DNA of 64,000 bases from Neoarius graeffei (GCF_027579695.1 NC_083583.1:21507099-21571098); one strand, 5' to 3'; counted from the stretch's first letter, positions 10,358-22,692 are shown. Notes: generated from the sequence alone by a model not told the origin. Made by a program: numbers and translations.

Positions 10358-11306
10358 TAGTGCTGTCAAAAATGTCGCGTTATTAACGCGTTAACTTGAC
10401 TCAATTTTAACGGCGATAATTTTTTTATCGCGAGATTAACGCTCTGTGACATGATGTAGGTTTTTCATTAGCTTTTGAAACTGCCAGGAACTTGGAACAA
10501 AGACTTTGCTTAGAAAACCAGCAGCTAGACTGTAATGCCACGCCCCACACAGCCAGAGTCCTCTGCCCCCCCCCAAAGAACCAGCGCGGGCAGGGCGCGC
10601 TAGTAGAGATGGGATTTATGGCTCTTTGATGGGATCCGCATCTTTGTGATCCGTTCTTTGAAAAGAGCCGTTCAAAAGACTGGCTAATTTGGCTCTTTTT
10701 AAATATTTATTCAGTTTTAAGAAGACAGCGTCTAAAGAAGCCAGATCCCTCTGAACTGTAAACTCAATGCTATCCCAGAAATCCTTCCTGTAATATGCAA
10801 ATTTGGCCGCCTCTGATTGGACAGCGCGACGCATCAACAGGCAGAAAGTGTAAAAGTACAAAATGTGTTAAGTGAGCTGAAACAGTAAAGATCAGATTCA
10901 ATGCAATATTTATCAACGAACAACTTAAACTTAATATAATAGTGTACTTTATATTATAATCAAGCATGTCAAGCCTACCGTCACTGTCTAACCTATCTCT
11001 CTGATTAGAGTTGTAGACTAACTCAAACAGTAGATCATTTCACTCATGGTTCTCTTGCTAGTCCCGCGCCGGTGCTCGGCTTAGGTTTCACTTTGCAGTG
11101 GCTGTGTCAAGACGTGTTATGCTTTGCAATAAAAAAAAAAAAAAAACATTGGTACAAGGCAAGCCCATTCACTTTATGCTGATAAGAGAATTACAATGGT
11201 TTTTTATGTGACAAAAATGTGCGATTAAATTGCGATTAATCGCGAGTTAACTATGACTGTCGCGACATTAATCGCGATTAAATATTTTAATCGCTTGACA
11301 GCACTA
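10358..11306. mobile_element. non-autonomous hAT element, 949 bp
   Basis: Flanked by a perfect 8-bp target duplication AAATAAAC (10350-10357 and 11307-11314). Termini are TAGTGCTGTCAAAAATG and its inverted partner TTGACAGCACTA, with subterminal ATTAACGCG / ATTAATCGCG blocks. No transposase ORF. It lies in the intron between mfn1 exons 5 and 6. Confidence 0.9.
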
Positions 11307-11383
11307 AAATAAACATATCACAATGACCAAATTTCAGAGAGAACAAAATTTCACCGATTTTATAAAATTGAAAGGCTGTCTAG

Positions 11384-11760
11384 GGCGGCACGGTGGTGTA
11401 GTGGTTAGCGCTGTCGCCTCACAGCAAGAAGGTCCTGGGTTCGAGCCCCGGGGCCGGCGAGGGCCTTTCTGTGTGGAGTTTGCATGTTCTCCCCGTGTCC
11501 GCGTGGGTTTCCTCCGGGTGCTCCGGTTTCCCCCACAGTCCAAAGACATGCAGGTTAGGTTAACTGGTGACTCTAAATTGACCGTAGGTGTGAATGTGAG
11601 TGTGAATGGTTGTCTGTGTCTATGTGTCAGCCCTGTGATGACCTGGCGACTTGTCCAGGGTGTACCCCGCCTTTCGCCCGTAGTCAGCTGGGATAGGCTC
11701 CAGCTTGCCTGCGACCCTGTAGAAGGATAAAGCGGCTAGAGGAGATGAGATGAGATGAGA
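11384..11760 (+). mobile_element. tRNA-derived SINE, full length
   Basis: Starts GGCGGCACGGTGGTG and ends in (GAGAT)n. Flanked by a 15-bp target duplication TGAAAGGCTGTCTAG (11369-11383 and 11761-11775). Lies in the same mfn1 intron as the hAT element. Confidence 0.93.
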
Positions 11761-12459
11761 TGAAAGGCTGTCTAGCTTTAAGATGTTTTAGGGCAGGACT
11801 TCTGACCAGATTTCTATATAATTGTTAGAGTTTTCCAATTTCAATCTCCAGTTTTCCCCCACCTTTTACTGATTCATACATTATAATTCTGACTGGTTCT
11901 AACTATTTTTATGTGCTGCTGATTATTATGTGTGTTCATGCTTTATTGTGTTGGATCAAAGCAAGCTGTTTAAATAAATTGGATACGTAGAGGACTTTGT
12001 AAATATCTACTGTTTAAGCAGAAATTCATTTTGCTCACTGATAGAATATAAATAATATTATATATAAAAGTCAAATAGACGCTGCAGCTCTGCTCCAAGC
12101 TCATAAGTGCCTCAGTAGCCTCTGCATGCCATGCATACTTCATTTGATCTAAACAGAGCCGGGAATGAGCATCTGCTCTCCAGTACACAACCAATCACAA
12201 AGCTCAGCAACATGCCACTCCTCCACTCTACCAAGTGGAAACACATCTTCACTTATTTGGTGCCTTGATCAAGCTTAGGCAAACCTGTGACTCTACATAC
12301 CACATGAGTTGACTGTGTAATGACTTCCATTGAATTAGGAGACACCCAGTATAACCAATTTAAAAATTTTCAAATCTCTGTGTTATTTTGCAATTTAAAT
12401 AGGCTATGAAAAACAACAGTTTTGAAATGTTAATAAGATGCACTGTAGTAGCTTCTCAC

Positions 12460-12568
12460 TGTGTTCATTAGCGTAGACTTAGGGTTAGCCACCAGCACAA
12501 ACACATCAGCATCCAGACAGAACTTGTCGATACAGCTGTCCAACTCTGTGGTGACGTCAGTCCCGGGA
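12460..12568 (-). CDS. mfn1: mfn1 coding exon 5 (residues 177-213)
   Basis: Encodes (S)[28 protein letters not shown] and ends LMNT. It supplies the second half of the G3 motif. Residue 189 is Cys (TGT) where the mitofusins I recall have Trp (TGG). Confidence 0.93.
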
Positions 12569-12707
12569 CTGTGGATACAAAACACGATCACCTAAGCTAC
12601 TTATTTATTTTAATGGTAATACACAAGAAAGGCATGCACATGTATCAATGTACAGACATACAACAATGCCCATTTTAAAAAAAGACATTTGTCATATAAA
12701 TCAATAC

Positions 12708-12823
12708 CTGTCCATGAGTACTAGGTCATCCCTGAGAAGTGCGCACTTTGCTTTGGGCCAGAAGACCTTAACCAAACAGCCAGCATCAAGACTATGCAGT
12801 GCACGAGCCAGCTGATTGACAGT
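12708..12823 (-). CDS. mfn1: mfn1 coding exon 4 (residues 139-177)
   Basis: Acceptor CACAG, donor GTATTG. Encodes [20 protein letters not shown] and [10 protein letters not shown], ending with the G3 aspartate and two bases of the following serine codon. Confidence 0.93.
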
Positions 12824-13213
12824 CTGTGAAAATACAGGTCAAAGCATGACATTAACAATTATAAAATGTCGCTATAAACGTAAAACATGCATGATGTTTT
12901 TTAGCAAATACAGTATAAAGAGTGCTTGCATTGGCAAATTGCTGTAATACGAGTGAGAGAGAAACATTTCAAGACATGCTGTTATAGAAAAATAATCAAT
13001 TTGATAACAGGGTGGTAACAGAAACTCCACTTCATGTCATGCTGCATCACACCACCCTGTCATTTATCATTCTGAGTGATTATATGATTAATTATTTTCC
13101 TATTACAGCACACACCCCAAAGTTTTTTTCCCTTACAGAAACAATCTACAATCCAATTCCATAATGTCACCTGACTGTTGTAGTTTAATAAGTCTTGTCG
13201 AGCTGGCTCTCAC

Positions 13214-13376
13214 TTTGATGCTCTTCTCTTCCTCTGATCCCTCAGTTTTCAGATAAGCCCTATCTTCATCAGTGCCTTCAACGCTCAAAAAGCAGTTAGT
13301 TGTGTGGCCGATGCCACTGGGCATCACCCGGTCGTGCAGCATGGCATTGATAACTGTGCTCTTTCCATTGCTTGTT
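13214..13376 (-). CDS. mfn1: mfn1 coding exon 3 (residues 84-138), P-loop
   Basis: Carries the P-loop [13 protein letters not shown] (lysine 89, equivalent to the human catalytic lysine region) and [17 protein letters not shown] with the G2 threonine. The reading frame stays open past the GTGAGA donor by chance, so a raw ORF overstates the exon. Confidence 0.94.
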
Positions 13377-13475
13377 CTGGTTAAATATAACAAACCATTA
13401 GAAAATCATTCATACAAATCCAGCCTCAGGTTACAATTCAGCAAATTATTTGCTTCAGAAGGAAACAGAAGTCAC

Positions 13476-13611
13476 CTGCCAAAAAAGGCCACCTTCATAT
13501 GTCTGCGAGCCAACACCTCTTTGATAACTGTTAGTTTGCTGATGTATGCCTCTGTCACCTCCAACTGATGTCTATTTGCAATGTGCTCTAATGATTCATT
13601 ATAACATGTAT
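13476..13611 (-). CDS. mfn1: mfn1 coding exon 2 (residues 39-84)
   Basis: Between TATCAG and GTGACT. Encodes the helical segment ending VLARRHMKVAFFG, which leads into the P-loop in all mitofusins. Confidence 0.92.
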
Positions 13612-13709
13612 CTGATAGACAAGCAGACAGAGAATCAGAAAAATCACACCAACAAAAATACTTGTTTCACTCAAAAAAAAAAAAAAAAAAAAGATTCATT
13701 TAATTTCAC

Positions 13710-13832
13710 CTTTAACAAACTGTGAACTGTCCTGGGCGTAATTAAGCAGCTGCTCAAAAACTTCACCAATCTTCTTTTTGGCCAGTACAAAGTCTTTGAG
13801 AGGAGAGCGTTCCTCGTGGTCCATGTCTTTAT
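13710..13832 (-). CDS. mfn1: mfn1 coding exon 1 of the conserved ORF (residues 1-39)
   Basis: Encodes MDHEERSPLKDFVLAKKKI, matching the conserved SPLKHFV-AKK start of vertebrate mitofusins, and ends FVK plus one base. The exon begins at 13832 after CTTACAG; the ATG at 13822-13824 lies eight bases in. Joined directly to the exon at 16036-16075, the upstream ATG is in frame and would add 16 residues. Confidence 0.9.
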
Positions 13833-13917
13833 CTGTAAGTAGGACAACATTCCGGGCTCAAATTTCACCACTAATCATTTTTCTGATAGCAAGTTGTTAT
13901 TTTCCTTTTCCCCTTAC

Positions 13918-13952
13918 CTTTACAATCTTTAAACAAGGAAAATGTGCCAAAC
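13918..13952 (-). other. possible 35-nt alternative exon of mfn1
   Basis: GTTTGGCACATTTTCC... is bounded by a good acceptor (TTTTTCTGCAG) and donor (GTAAGG). Its length is not a multiple of three: including it puts the upstream ATG (16075) out of frame, leaving the ATG at 13824 as start. It may be a decoy. Confidence 0.35.
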
Positions 13953-14152
13953 CTGCAGAAAAACACAATATTTAAATTCACTGACTTTTCGTTCATACAG
14001 GTTTATTTCCTAAATCCTATTTTCGATTGCCTGTTTTGCAAATTATAGTTATTCTTTTTTACCTGCTTGGGAAAAGAAAGTGATTTAGTGTTGCCTTTTT
14101 TTTCCTTTGCAGACTGCAGAAAATATATTTTCTGCATATTATTTTTACATTT

Positions 14153-14513
14153 GGCGGCACGGTGGTGTAGTGGTTAGCACGGTCGCCTCACAGCAAGAAG
14201 GTTCCGGGTTCGAACCCAGCGGCCAGCGAGGGCCTTTCTGTGTGGAGTTTGCATGTTCTCCCCGTGTCTGCGTGGGTTTCCTCCGGGTGCTCCGGTTTCC
14301 CCCACAGTCCAAAGACATGCAGTTAGGTTAACGTGGGGCGGCCTTGGGCTGAAGTGCCCTTCAGCAAGGTACCGAACCCCTGACTGCTCCCTGGGCGCTC
14401 TGGTGTGGCTGTGTGTGTGTTCACTGCTTCAGATGGGTTAAATGCAGAGGATGAATTTCACTGTGCTTGAAGTGAAGTGTGCATGTGACAAATAAAGGTT
14501 TCTTCTTTCTTTC
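14153..14513 (+). mobile_element. tRNA-derived SINE, subfamily with a different 3' end
   Basis: Same tRNA-like head as the other SINEs, but after ACATGCAGTTAGGTTAA it switches to GTGGGGCGGCCTTGGGCTGAAG and ends AATAAAGGTTTCTTC. Copies of this second type also lie at 21734-22096 and 23356-23733 (inverted). Confidence 0.85.
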
Positions 14514-14760
14514 TACATTTATAGATGTTAAAATCATTTTAACCATTTAATTATCATTAAGTGTAAAAAAAAAAACTTTTTAATGATTTTTGTTTTTGGG
14601 ACCTGGTGAGCAAACATTTGGAAAAATTAAATATCGTGATAAATATAGTATCACGTCAAAGTATCGTGATTTTTTTTTTTTTTGCTATATGGGCCAACTC
14701 TAATCGAAACTGAAACAGAACTCCCTAAAGTGAATGACGCATGAAATGGAATGACGAATA

Positions 14761-15382
14761 ACAGGTAGTGATTTGAACAATAAATGGTCCCTTGTCATTC
14801 AGATTCTTACAAATGGAATAACGATTGAAATCTTTAGTTTTAGACCTCCCTAGGATAAGATAAGTGGGTGCTTGGTGGGATATCAGCTTTTACAAATGGA
14901 ATGACAGGGTTTCTATATGTATTGACTTACTTTGAGCTAATGTTGTCAGTGATATCACCTTTTACAAATGGAATGATAAGGTTTCTAGGTGGAATGACAT
15001 ACTTTGAGGCAATGTTATCAGTGATATCAAATTAACAAATGGAATGACATTGTTTCTAGGGTTAGGTTATAGGTGATATCACTGATAACACTGCCTCAAA
15101 GTATGTCATTCCACCTAAAAACACTGTCATTCTATTTGTAAAAGGGGATATCACTGATAACATTAGCTTAAAGTATGTCATTCCACCTGGAAACACTGTC
15201 ATTCCATTTGTAAAAGGTAATATCACTGATAACATAACCTAAAAGTATGTCATTCCACTTAGAAACAATGTCATTCCATTTCATGAGCTGAAAGCATGTC
15301 ATTCCACCTACATTTCAATCGTTATTCCATTTATAAGAATCTGAATGACAAGGGACCATTTATTGTTCAAATCACTAGCTGT
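14761..15382. repeat. 620-bp foldback element with repeats in each arm
   Basis: The left arm (from CAGGTAGTGATTTGAACAA) and right arm (to TTCAAATCACTAGCTGT) are inverted copies meeting near 15070. Each arm contains 3-4 imperfect units of about 68 bp built around ACAAATGGAATGACA, ATACTTTGAGGCAATGTTATC and AGTGATATCA. No ORF. It lies in the 5' intron of mfn1. Confidence 0.88.
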
Positions 15383-16035
15383 CACCGTTTGCTCTAATAT
15401 CGTATGACAAACAAAAACGACGTGTAAAAGTTGAAATTAATTTGTTTTTATTTAAAAAATCAGCAGAAACCACAACAGTGTTTTGCCCTTCAGTTATCTG
15501 TAATGTTTGTCTCAATCATTAACAGCCTCAGCCTAGAAAGGTTATTCAATGAGTCTGGATAAGGAAAGAAAAATAGTTGTTACAGGGATTTTTTCCCCCC
15601 CAGTCTCCACTGATAACGTTTTAACACTTAATCTGAATATATATATATATATGGTAATAAAAGTGTGTTTGACGTTTATATTTACTTGATTTACCTCATT
15701 ATCGAACATTTAGTTTAGCTACCTTGCTAGCTACACAGGCTAGCCCATAGTTGTTTTTTTAAATACAAAAAAAAAACCCAAGTAATTATTTAAATTATTT
15801 TCTTATATTAAAATAAGTTAATATTCGCTTTTAGATAGCTAAACAAAACAACTACGATAATTACAGCTACAACTAAGTGACCTAAGTCGACTAAAGGCAA
15901 GCAATGCAGGATGCTAACAAGCTAACTGGTTCACGCGTTCAGTGTCTTTTTTTATTTTTACCTCAGATTACTTAGCAAATGACAAAAGACAGTGTATAAC
16001 GCTCAAAAATATGTCGAATGTAATCAGTTGCTTAC

Positions 16036-16075
16036 CGAATCTGCGACTGATCATATCTTCCTTTGGACTGGCCAT
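16036..16075 (-). CDS. mfn1: possible first coding exon of mfn1 (alternative start)
   Basis: ATG at 16073-16075 opens MASPKEDMISRRF and ends at a good donor (TTCG then GTAAGC). Spliced straight to 13832 it reads on in frame into the conserved N-terminus, adding 16 residues. An acceptor-like CTCTAG lies just upstream, so this could also be an internal exon. mfn2 proteins carry comparable short N-terminal extensions. Confidence 0.55.
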
Positions 16076-16377
16076 GCTAGTGCCAGCTAGAGGAAAATAT
16101 TTGACACACACAACATGCAGAGCTGTTTCCAAAGTAAAAGTCTGGATGTCTTTACTGAAAACACACCACTGATTTATGAACACCAAGTGTGCCTCAGAAG
16201 TGGAAATGAACAAAGCACCTTCTTGTGTTACTGTGCTTAAGTCTGCTTTTTAAGTGTCTGTATGCTTTATTTGAGTTTTTCTTCCACTTCATGCTTCTGA
16301 CAAATCTACCATCCTCCCTACTCAGGACATTTTCAAACACATCACAACATTTCTCTATAATCATACTGTATATTTCA

Positions 16378-17058
16378 TTCATTCATTCATCTTGGATAGC
16401 CATTTCATCCTGGGCAGTGTCGCTGTAGATCCAGAGTCTATCTGAGGAACATTGGATAAGTCGGGAATACATGTACACCCTGGATGGGACAGTTCTGTCC
16501 CAGGGCACCATGCACACCTATATTCAAATCGAGGGACGATGTCTCATCTCATCTCATTATCTCTAGCCGCTTTATCCTTCTACAGGGTCGCAGGCAAGCT
16601 GGAGCCTATCCCAGCTGACTACGGGCGAAAGGCGGGGTACACCCTGGACAAGTCGCCAGGTCATCACAGGGCTGACACATAGACACAGACAACCATTCAC
16701 GCTCACATTCACACCTACGGTCACCAGTTAACCTAACCTGCATGTCTTTGGACTGTGGGGGAAACCGGAGCACCCGGAGGAAACCCACGCGGACACGGGG
16801 AGAACATGCAAACTCCACACAGAAAGGCCCTCGCCGGCCCCGGGGCTCGAACCCAGGACCTTCTTGCTGTGAGGCGACAGCGCTAACCACTACACCACCG
16901 TGCCGCCCTAGGGACGATGTAAATTTACCAATTTACCTACAGCCGTGTTTTTTTGGGAGGTCGGAGGAATCTGGAGAACCTGGAGCAAATCCACATGGAC
17001 ACAAGGAGAACAACTCAACCACTGATGGTCCTAAGCCTGGCTGAGAAAGGAGGAAGGT
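16378..17058 (-). mobile_element. old, diverged SINE-like copy split by a young SINE
   Basis: 16440-16540 (TACACCCTGGATGGGACA) and 16920-17058 (GAGAACCTGGAGCAAATCC) resemble diverged parts of the SINE body in minus orientation. The insertion at 16543-16909 divides it. Confidence 0.6.
16543..16909 (-). mobile_element. tRNA-derived SINE inserted in an older copy
   Basis: Full-length minus-strand copy flanked by the 11-bp target duplication AGGGACGATGT (16532-16542 and 16910-16920), inside the older copy above. A short internal deletion removes TCAATTTAGAG. Confidence 0.92.
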
Positions 17059-17105
17059 TGGGCGTGAGGCGAGCTACTTCACCCACTAAAAAGAAGTCAA
17101 ACACA

Positions 17106-17434
17106 GGCCCTGTTTACACTTGGTTTTAAAATGCATCTTGGGTTATCGGATCATAAGTCGACAGGTGAGGCACGTTGCCATTTACACCTTTGTCTATCAT
17201 GAGTCTGTCTCCAAGGTATCCAGCTGACCACTTGTGTTCAGATTTGGATACACCCTCCATCACTTTTCTGTTACATCCTTTTCAAGGAACGCACCAGGAC
17301 GCATTTACACTACAAAAGGTCAAATGTAGTCAAATGCATCCCAGTCCACCTCGGCAAGTGGTTCAAGTGAATGTGTCTTGATGGTTGTATTTAGCGCTGT
17401 CCACTTGTGATACGTTCACCCAAGACGGATTGGT
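17106..17434 (+). mobile_element. MITE family B, second copy
   Basis: GGCCCTGTTTACACTTGG to the inverted partner near CACCCAAGACGGATTGG. Body motifs CCACTTGTGTTCAGATTT and CACCTCGGCAAGTGG match 7753-8116. Uninterrupted, so it shows where the DIRS broke the first copy. Confidence 0.75.
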
Positions 17435-17659
17435 CACAGAGAAGACCAGCTCTAGACAACTCAACCTGAGGAAGAGATGGGTCTTCATAAAATTTGTGAC
17501 ACTATGTGGGGAAAGCCAGAAGTGTCTGGAAGCTACAAAGCCAACAATCCTTTTCTCATCCAGGACAATCAAGCATCAAGAGAATGGCTAACCCTCAAGC
17601 CAGGAAGAGAGTGGAAAGCACAAGATCGAGACATCTGAAAAGCCCTTATCAGTGGCTTC

Positions 17660-17790
17660 TGCCCCAGGCAGGGTAGCAGGCAGTAAGAAGATGGGGAGAG
17701 CATGTGAAACCTGCACAGACAGTAACCAGAGCTCAGAATTGAACCCTGGAGACATGAGGCTGTAATGATGTGCCACCATGGTGCCCTCAT
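17660..17790 (-). repeat. old SINE-like remnant
   Basis: GAGAGCATGTGAAACCTGCAC, ATTGAACCCTGGAGAC and GTGCCACCATGGTGCCC align loosely with the tRNA-like head and adjacent body of the SINE family, heavily diverged. Confidence 0.5.
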
Positions 17791-17799
17791 TGGTATCAT

Positions 17800-18035
17800 T
17801 ACCTCCGCCAAGGAGGTTATGTTTTTGGTAGCGTTGGTTTGTTTGTTGGTTTGCCTGTTAGCAACATTACGGAAAAAGTAATGAACGGATTGCTCTGAAA
17901 TTTTTTCCAGAGGTGTGACTGGGCACAAGTAACAATCCATTAAATTTTGGCGGTGATCCGGATCACCTTCTGGATCCTGGATTTTTTTAAAGGATTCTTG
18001 GCGGAGGTCTGCGCTCTCTGAGTGCTTTTCTAGTT
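17800..18035 (+). repeat. dispersed repeat with ACCTCCGCCAAGGAGGTT end
   Basis: Starts with the self-complementary ACCTCCGCCAAGGAGGT and ends TTGGCGGAGGTCTGCGC, and contains AACATTACGGAAAAAGTAATG. I recognise this as a repeat common in fish and other animals; its class is uncertain. Confidence 0.65.
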
Positions 18036-18089
18036 AGAGTTATTATCATGCTCGATAACATTTGAGAGATTAGGAATAAAACACTTAGA

Positions 18090-18450
18090 AATGTGTTGTG
18101 GTTGGAAAATAAATGATGACAGGATGGTGTGATGCAGCCCAAAGACTTAGTGTTATCACCTCGAAGCTGATTATTTTCCTATAACAGCTCATCACAAAAT
18201 GTTTTATTCCTCTTCTACCACAGCAATTTGCCAACAGTTATTATTTATAAGTGACAAGACATACTTTTAACCATTTATGTTTAAGTTTAATATTGTGGAA
18301 TGTCTGGAAAACAGCTTAGTTCCTGTTTTTACTTGCATTATAGTAGTTGTTCCCTGACCAGGCTCTCTTTTTTCCCCTCCCTTTCTTTAAGTTAATAAGA
18401 CAAACAAATGTCTGTCCTGAAGACTTTCCTGTAGCAGAAAACCTACTGGC
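18090..18450 (+). repeat. dispersed repeat family D copy
   Basis: Shares GATGGTGTGATGCAGCCC, GATTATTTTCCTATAACAGC and TTTTATTCCTCTT with 43325-43750 in the same order. Shorter related pieces lie near 12985-13110, 51800-51950 and 52850-53450. No ORF. Confidence 0.6.
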
Positions 18451-18617
18451 TTTTACAAACCGTTCACACTGGATACTCCTTCCATAAATGTTAAATATAC
18501 ATCTTCTTGTCACCATATTAATAACTATATGGTTTCTTTGTTAAATAACACTAACAGTACATTTAATCTGTTATTGGATCATCGTTGAACATCTGCCATA
18601 CAATTGTAAAATATTCC

Positions 18618-18761
18618 AAGTTGATGTTCATTAGAATGACCAGAAGAGGGCACCAGTGGGTAACTGTATTATTATAAGTAGGAAGCAGAAAATACAAGGT
18701 TGAATGTATTTTTATTTACCCACTGACGCCCTCTTCTGGTCATCCTAATGAACATCAACTT
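18618..18761. repeat. hairpin with 46-bp arms
   Basis: 18618-18663 (AAGTTGATGTTCATTAGAAT..., ending GTGGGTAA) is the imperfect reverse complement of 18716-18761, with a loop of about 52 bp. Probably a MITE remnant. Confidence 0.8.
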
Positions 18762-18883
18762 CAGTAAGGAATCACAAGTTGTATAGCTGACGTCTGCAAT
18801 CTTTATGACAATATTTATCTTTATTATTTGTTATAATATACGTTATTACAATATAATAAACATGCAGCTTACTACAGTAAACT

Positions 18884-19011
18884 CATCTCATCTCATTATC
18901 TCTAGCCGCTTTATCCTTCTACAGGGTCGCAGGCAAGCTGGAGCCTATCCCAGCTGACTACGGGCGAAAGGCGGGGTACACCCTGGACAAGTCGCCAGGT
19001 CATCACAGGGC
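18884..19011 (-). mobile_element. 5'-truncated SINE (tail part only)
   Basis: Keeps the 3' 128 bp and ends abruptly at CATCACAGGGC. Flanked by TACTACAGTAAACT on both sides (18870-18883 and 19012-19025), so truncation happened at insertion. Another copy (57874-58000) is cut at the same base. Confidence 0.92.
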
Positions 19012-19025
19012 TACTACAGTAAACT

Positions 19026-19532
19026 GGAGATACTTAATATATCTTAAAAATAACCATTTGCTTGCATTTACTTTTATGTTAATTTCTCGTTTTAACATTG
19101 TTTATATAAAATACCCTACTATTATTTTATATAAATTATGGTGGGGTTTTTTGTCAGAGGAAAGGTATGCAAAGTAGCTTCTATGATTATTTTTAGTGTT
19201 GTGAAATTTATAAACAACACTTCTTGTCCATTCTTTCAGTTGCCCACGAAATATTCCAGTGAAAAAGTGGTCAAATTATTTAATTTAATTTGATATGACT
19301 AGAATAACATTGAAATGCCTAAATTAAAATAAGTGCTTAAATTGAATTAAATTTTAGTTGTACGAGACGTGACTTCACAATTAACACTATCAAGTTATCA
19401 ATACTGTTTCTTTTACTTTTAAAAACCTCTATAAGTAGAAGTTTGTTGCACTGTTTGTTGTGTGCTGTGCATCCCATACCAGTCAAATCATCTCATCAAC
19501 CATGCCCTGAGAAACATCATCCAATTATATAT
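19026..19532. other. AT-rich intergenic sequence, nothing recognised
   Basis: No ORF, repeat or regulatory feature that I can support. Confidence 0.4.
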
Positions 19533-19786
19533 CTCATCTCATCTCATTATCTCTAGCCGCTTTATCCTGTTCTACAGGGTCGCAGGCAAGCTGGAGCCTA
19601 TCCCAGCTGACTACGGGCGAAAGGCGGGGTACACCCTGGACAAGTCGCCAGATCATCACAGGGCTGACACATTGACACAGACAACCATTCACACTCACAT
19701 TCACACCTACGGTCAATTTAGAGTCACCAGTTAACCTAACCTGCATGTCTTTGGGCTGTGGGGGAAACCGGAGCACCCGGAGGAAA
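19533..19786 (-). mobile_element. 5'-truncated SINE next to an AT microsatellite
   Basis: Ends within GGAGGAAACCCA. The target duplication is CAATTATATAT-like on both sides, and the right-hand copy runs straight into the long (TA)n arrays at 19795-19900. Confidence 0.85.
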
Positions 19787-21437
<1,651 letters not shown>

Positions 21438-21733
21438 ATTTCTTTCAGGTTCATTTGCAATTAAAATCGCAGTACCTTACAACTTCTACAAACAATGTCA
21501 ATTCGCATTTAACTGCAGTTGTAAAAGTAGCACAGGTCCTTACTCTATTGCACAGTTTTTACTCTTTGACTTTGAAAGTACTTGTTAGAAATCTCAATTG
21601 CCATGATTTGTCCCCCCCAATTCACAGTTTGGCCAATAAAGCTTCACGTTTGCTGACTTTGCTAGCTAGTTTTGCTTTCGTTGCCAATGAAGCCTTAGCA
21701 TTCTTTCCAACAGGGTCATTGAACACTGAACAT

Positions 21734-22096
21734 TAGCTGCATGGTGGTGCAGTGGTTAGCACGGTCGCCTCACAGCAAGAAGGTTCCGGGTTCGAACCCA
21801 GCGGCCGGCAAGGGCCTTTCTGTGTGGAGTTTGCATGTTCTGTGTGGGTTTCCTCCGGGTGCTCTGGTTTCCCCCACAGTCCAAAGACATGCAGTTAGGT
21901 TAATGTGGGGCGGCCTTGGGCTGAAGTGCCCTTGAGCAAGGTACCTGACCCCTGACTGCTCCCCGGGCGCAGTGTGGCTGCCCACTGCTCTGAGTGTGTG
22001 TGCACATGTGTTCACTGCTTCAGATGGGTTAAATGCAGAGGATTAATTTCACTGTGCTTGAAGTGTGCATGTGACGAATAAAGGTTTCTTCTTCTA
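21734..22096 (+). mobile_element. tRNA-derived SINE, alternative-3'-end subfamily
   Basis: Head GCATGGTGGTGCAGTGGTTAG, body switching to GGGGCGGCCTTGGGCTGAAG, tail AATAAAGGTTTCTTCTTC. Same subfamily as 14153-14513. Confidence 0.87.
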
Positions 22097-22692
22097 ACCA
22101 GATTTGCCTGAACTAGCAAAGCAATAAACAAACGACAGAACGAATGAATGAACAATTCATGTCTGGATTTTCCTCAGTTAAAATATTTACTTTTTACTCT
22201 TGAATTCCTATTCGTAGGTGTGAATTCCTATGAATTTCTTGTTTTAATTTTGAGACTGTGCCAAAACTTTTACGTCAGAACAGTTTCTCTATACGTTTGA
22301 AATCCCTGAATATTTTTTGGTACCTAAAATACTTTTCTTTGTCTTGTTCATTTTATCCTGGGGTATACAAACTTTTGCACTCATCCCTGCCAAGGTTTTT
22401 TTTTTTTTCCCCCCCAAACCGTCCAACCCACTGAGCTCTATATAAAATCTGGAGAGCTCATAGGCTCGTCACAGTGAAGCCAGCTGGCCGCCATCTTACC
22501 ACTCACATCGCGTGTATTTGGCTTGTGTTAAACCGTCGTATCCGATCAAACTTGCCCCAAGAAAAGTATCTCCTGGCTTTTTTTCCCTTTCATTACCTCC
22601 TCTTATTTTCTCACCTTTACCCCCATTCTTTACATATCTTTATAGCACTCCCCTTCACTGTTATTTTTTTTCCTTTTCCAGTTCAGTCTCTC

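Larger units (their letters stand above)
8872..16075 (-). other. mfn1: mitofusin-1, 5' part of the gene (exons 1-7 and 5' exons)
   Basis: Mitofusin-1 is a dynamin-family GTPase of the outer mitochondrial membrane that tethers and fuses mitochondria. This segment carries the N-terminal helical part and the GTPase domain: G1 (GRTSNGKST), the G2 threonine in [11 protein letters not shown]3 (DSPG) and G4 (NNRWD). Coding exons run 13824-13710, 13611-13476, 13376-13214, 12823-12708, 12568-12460, 9250-9143 and 9025-8872, all in frame with GT-AG borders. The next exon in the protein is not to the left but at 60364-60297. Residue numbers below count from the ATG at 13824. An in-frame upstream start at 16075 may add 16 residues. 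Motifs such as [17 protein letters not shown] favour mfn1 over mfn2. Confidence 0.9.

Noticed and set aside
11384..11460. tRNA-like sequences at SINE heads as tRNA genes
   Set aside because: A and B boxes are present but the cloverleaf is degenerate and each is attached to a SINE body with target duplications.
13133..13213. Extension of the mfn1 P-loop exon to 13133
   Set aside because: The open frame past 13214 follows a GTGAGA donor, and the next exon supplies the expected TVNQLA sequence.
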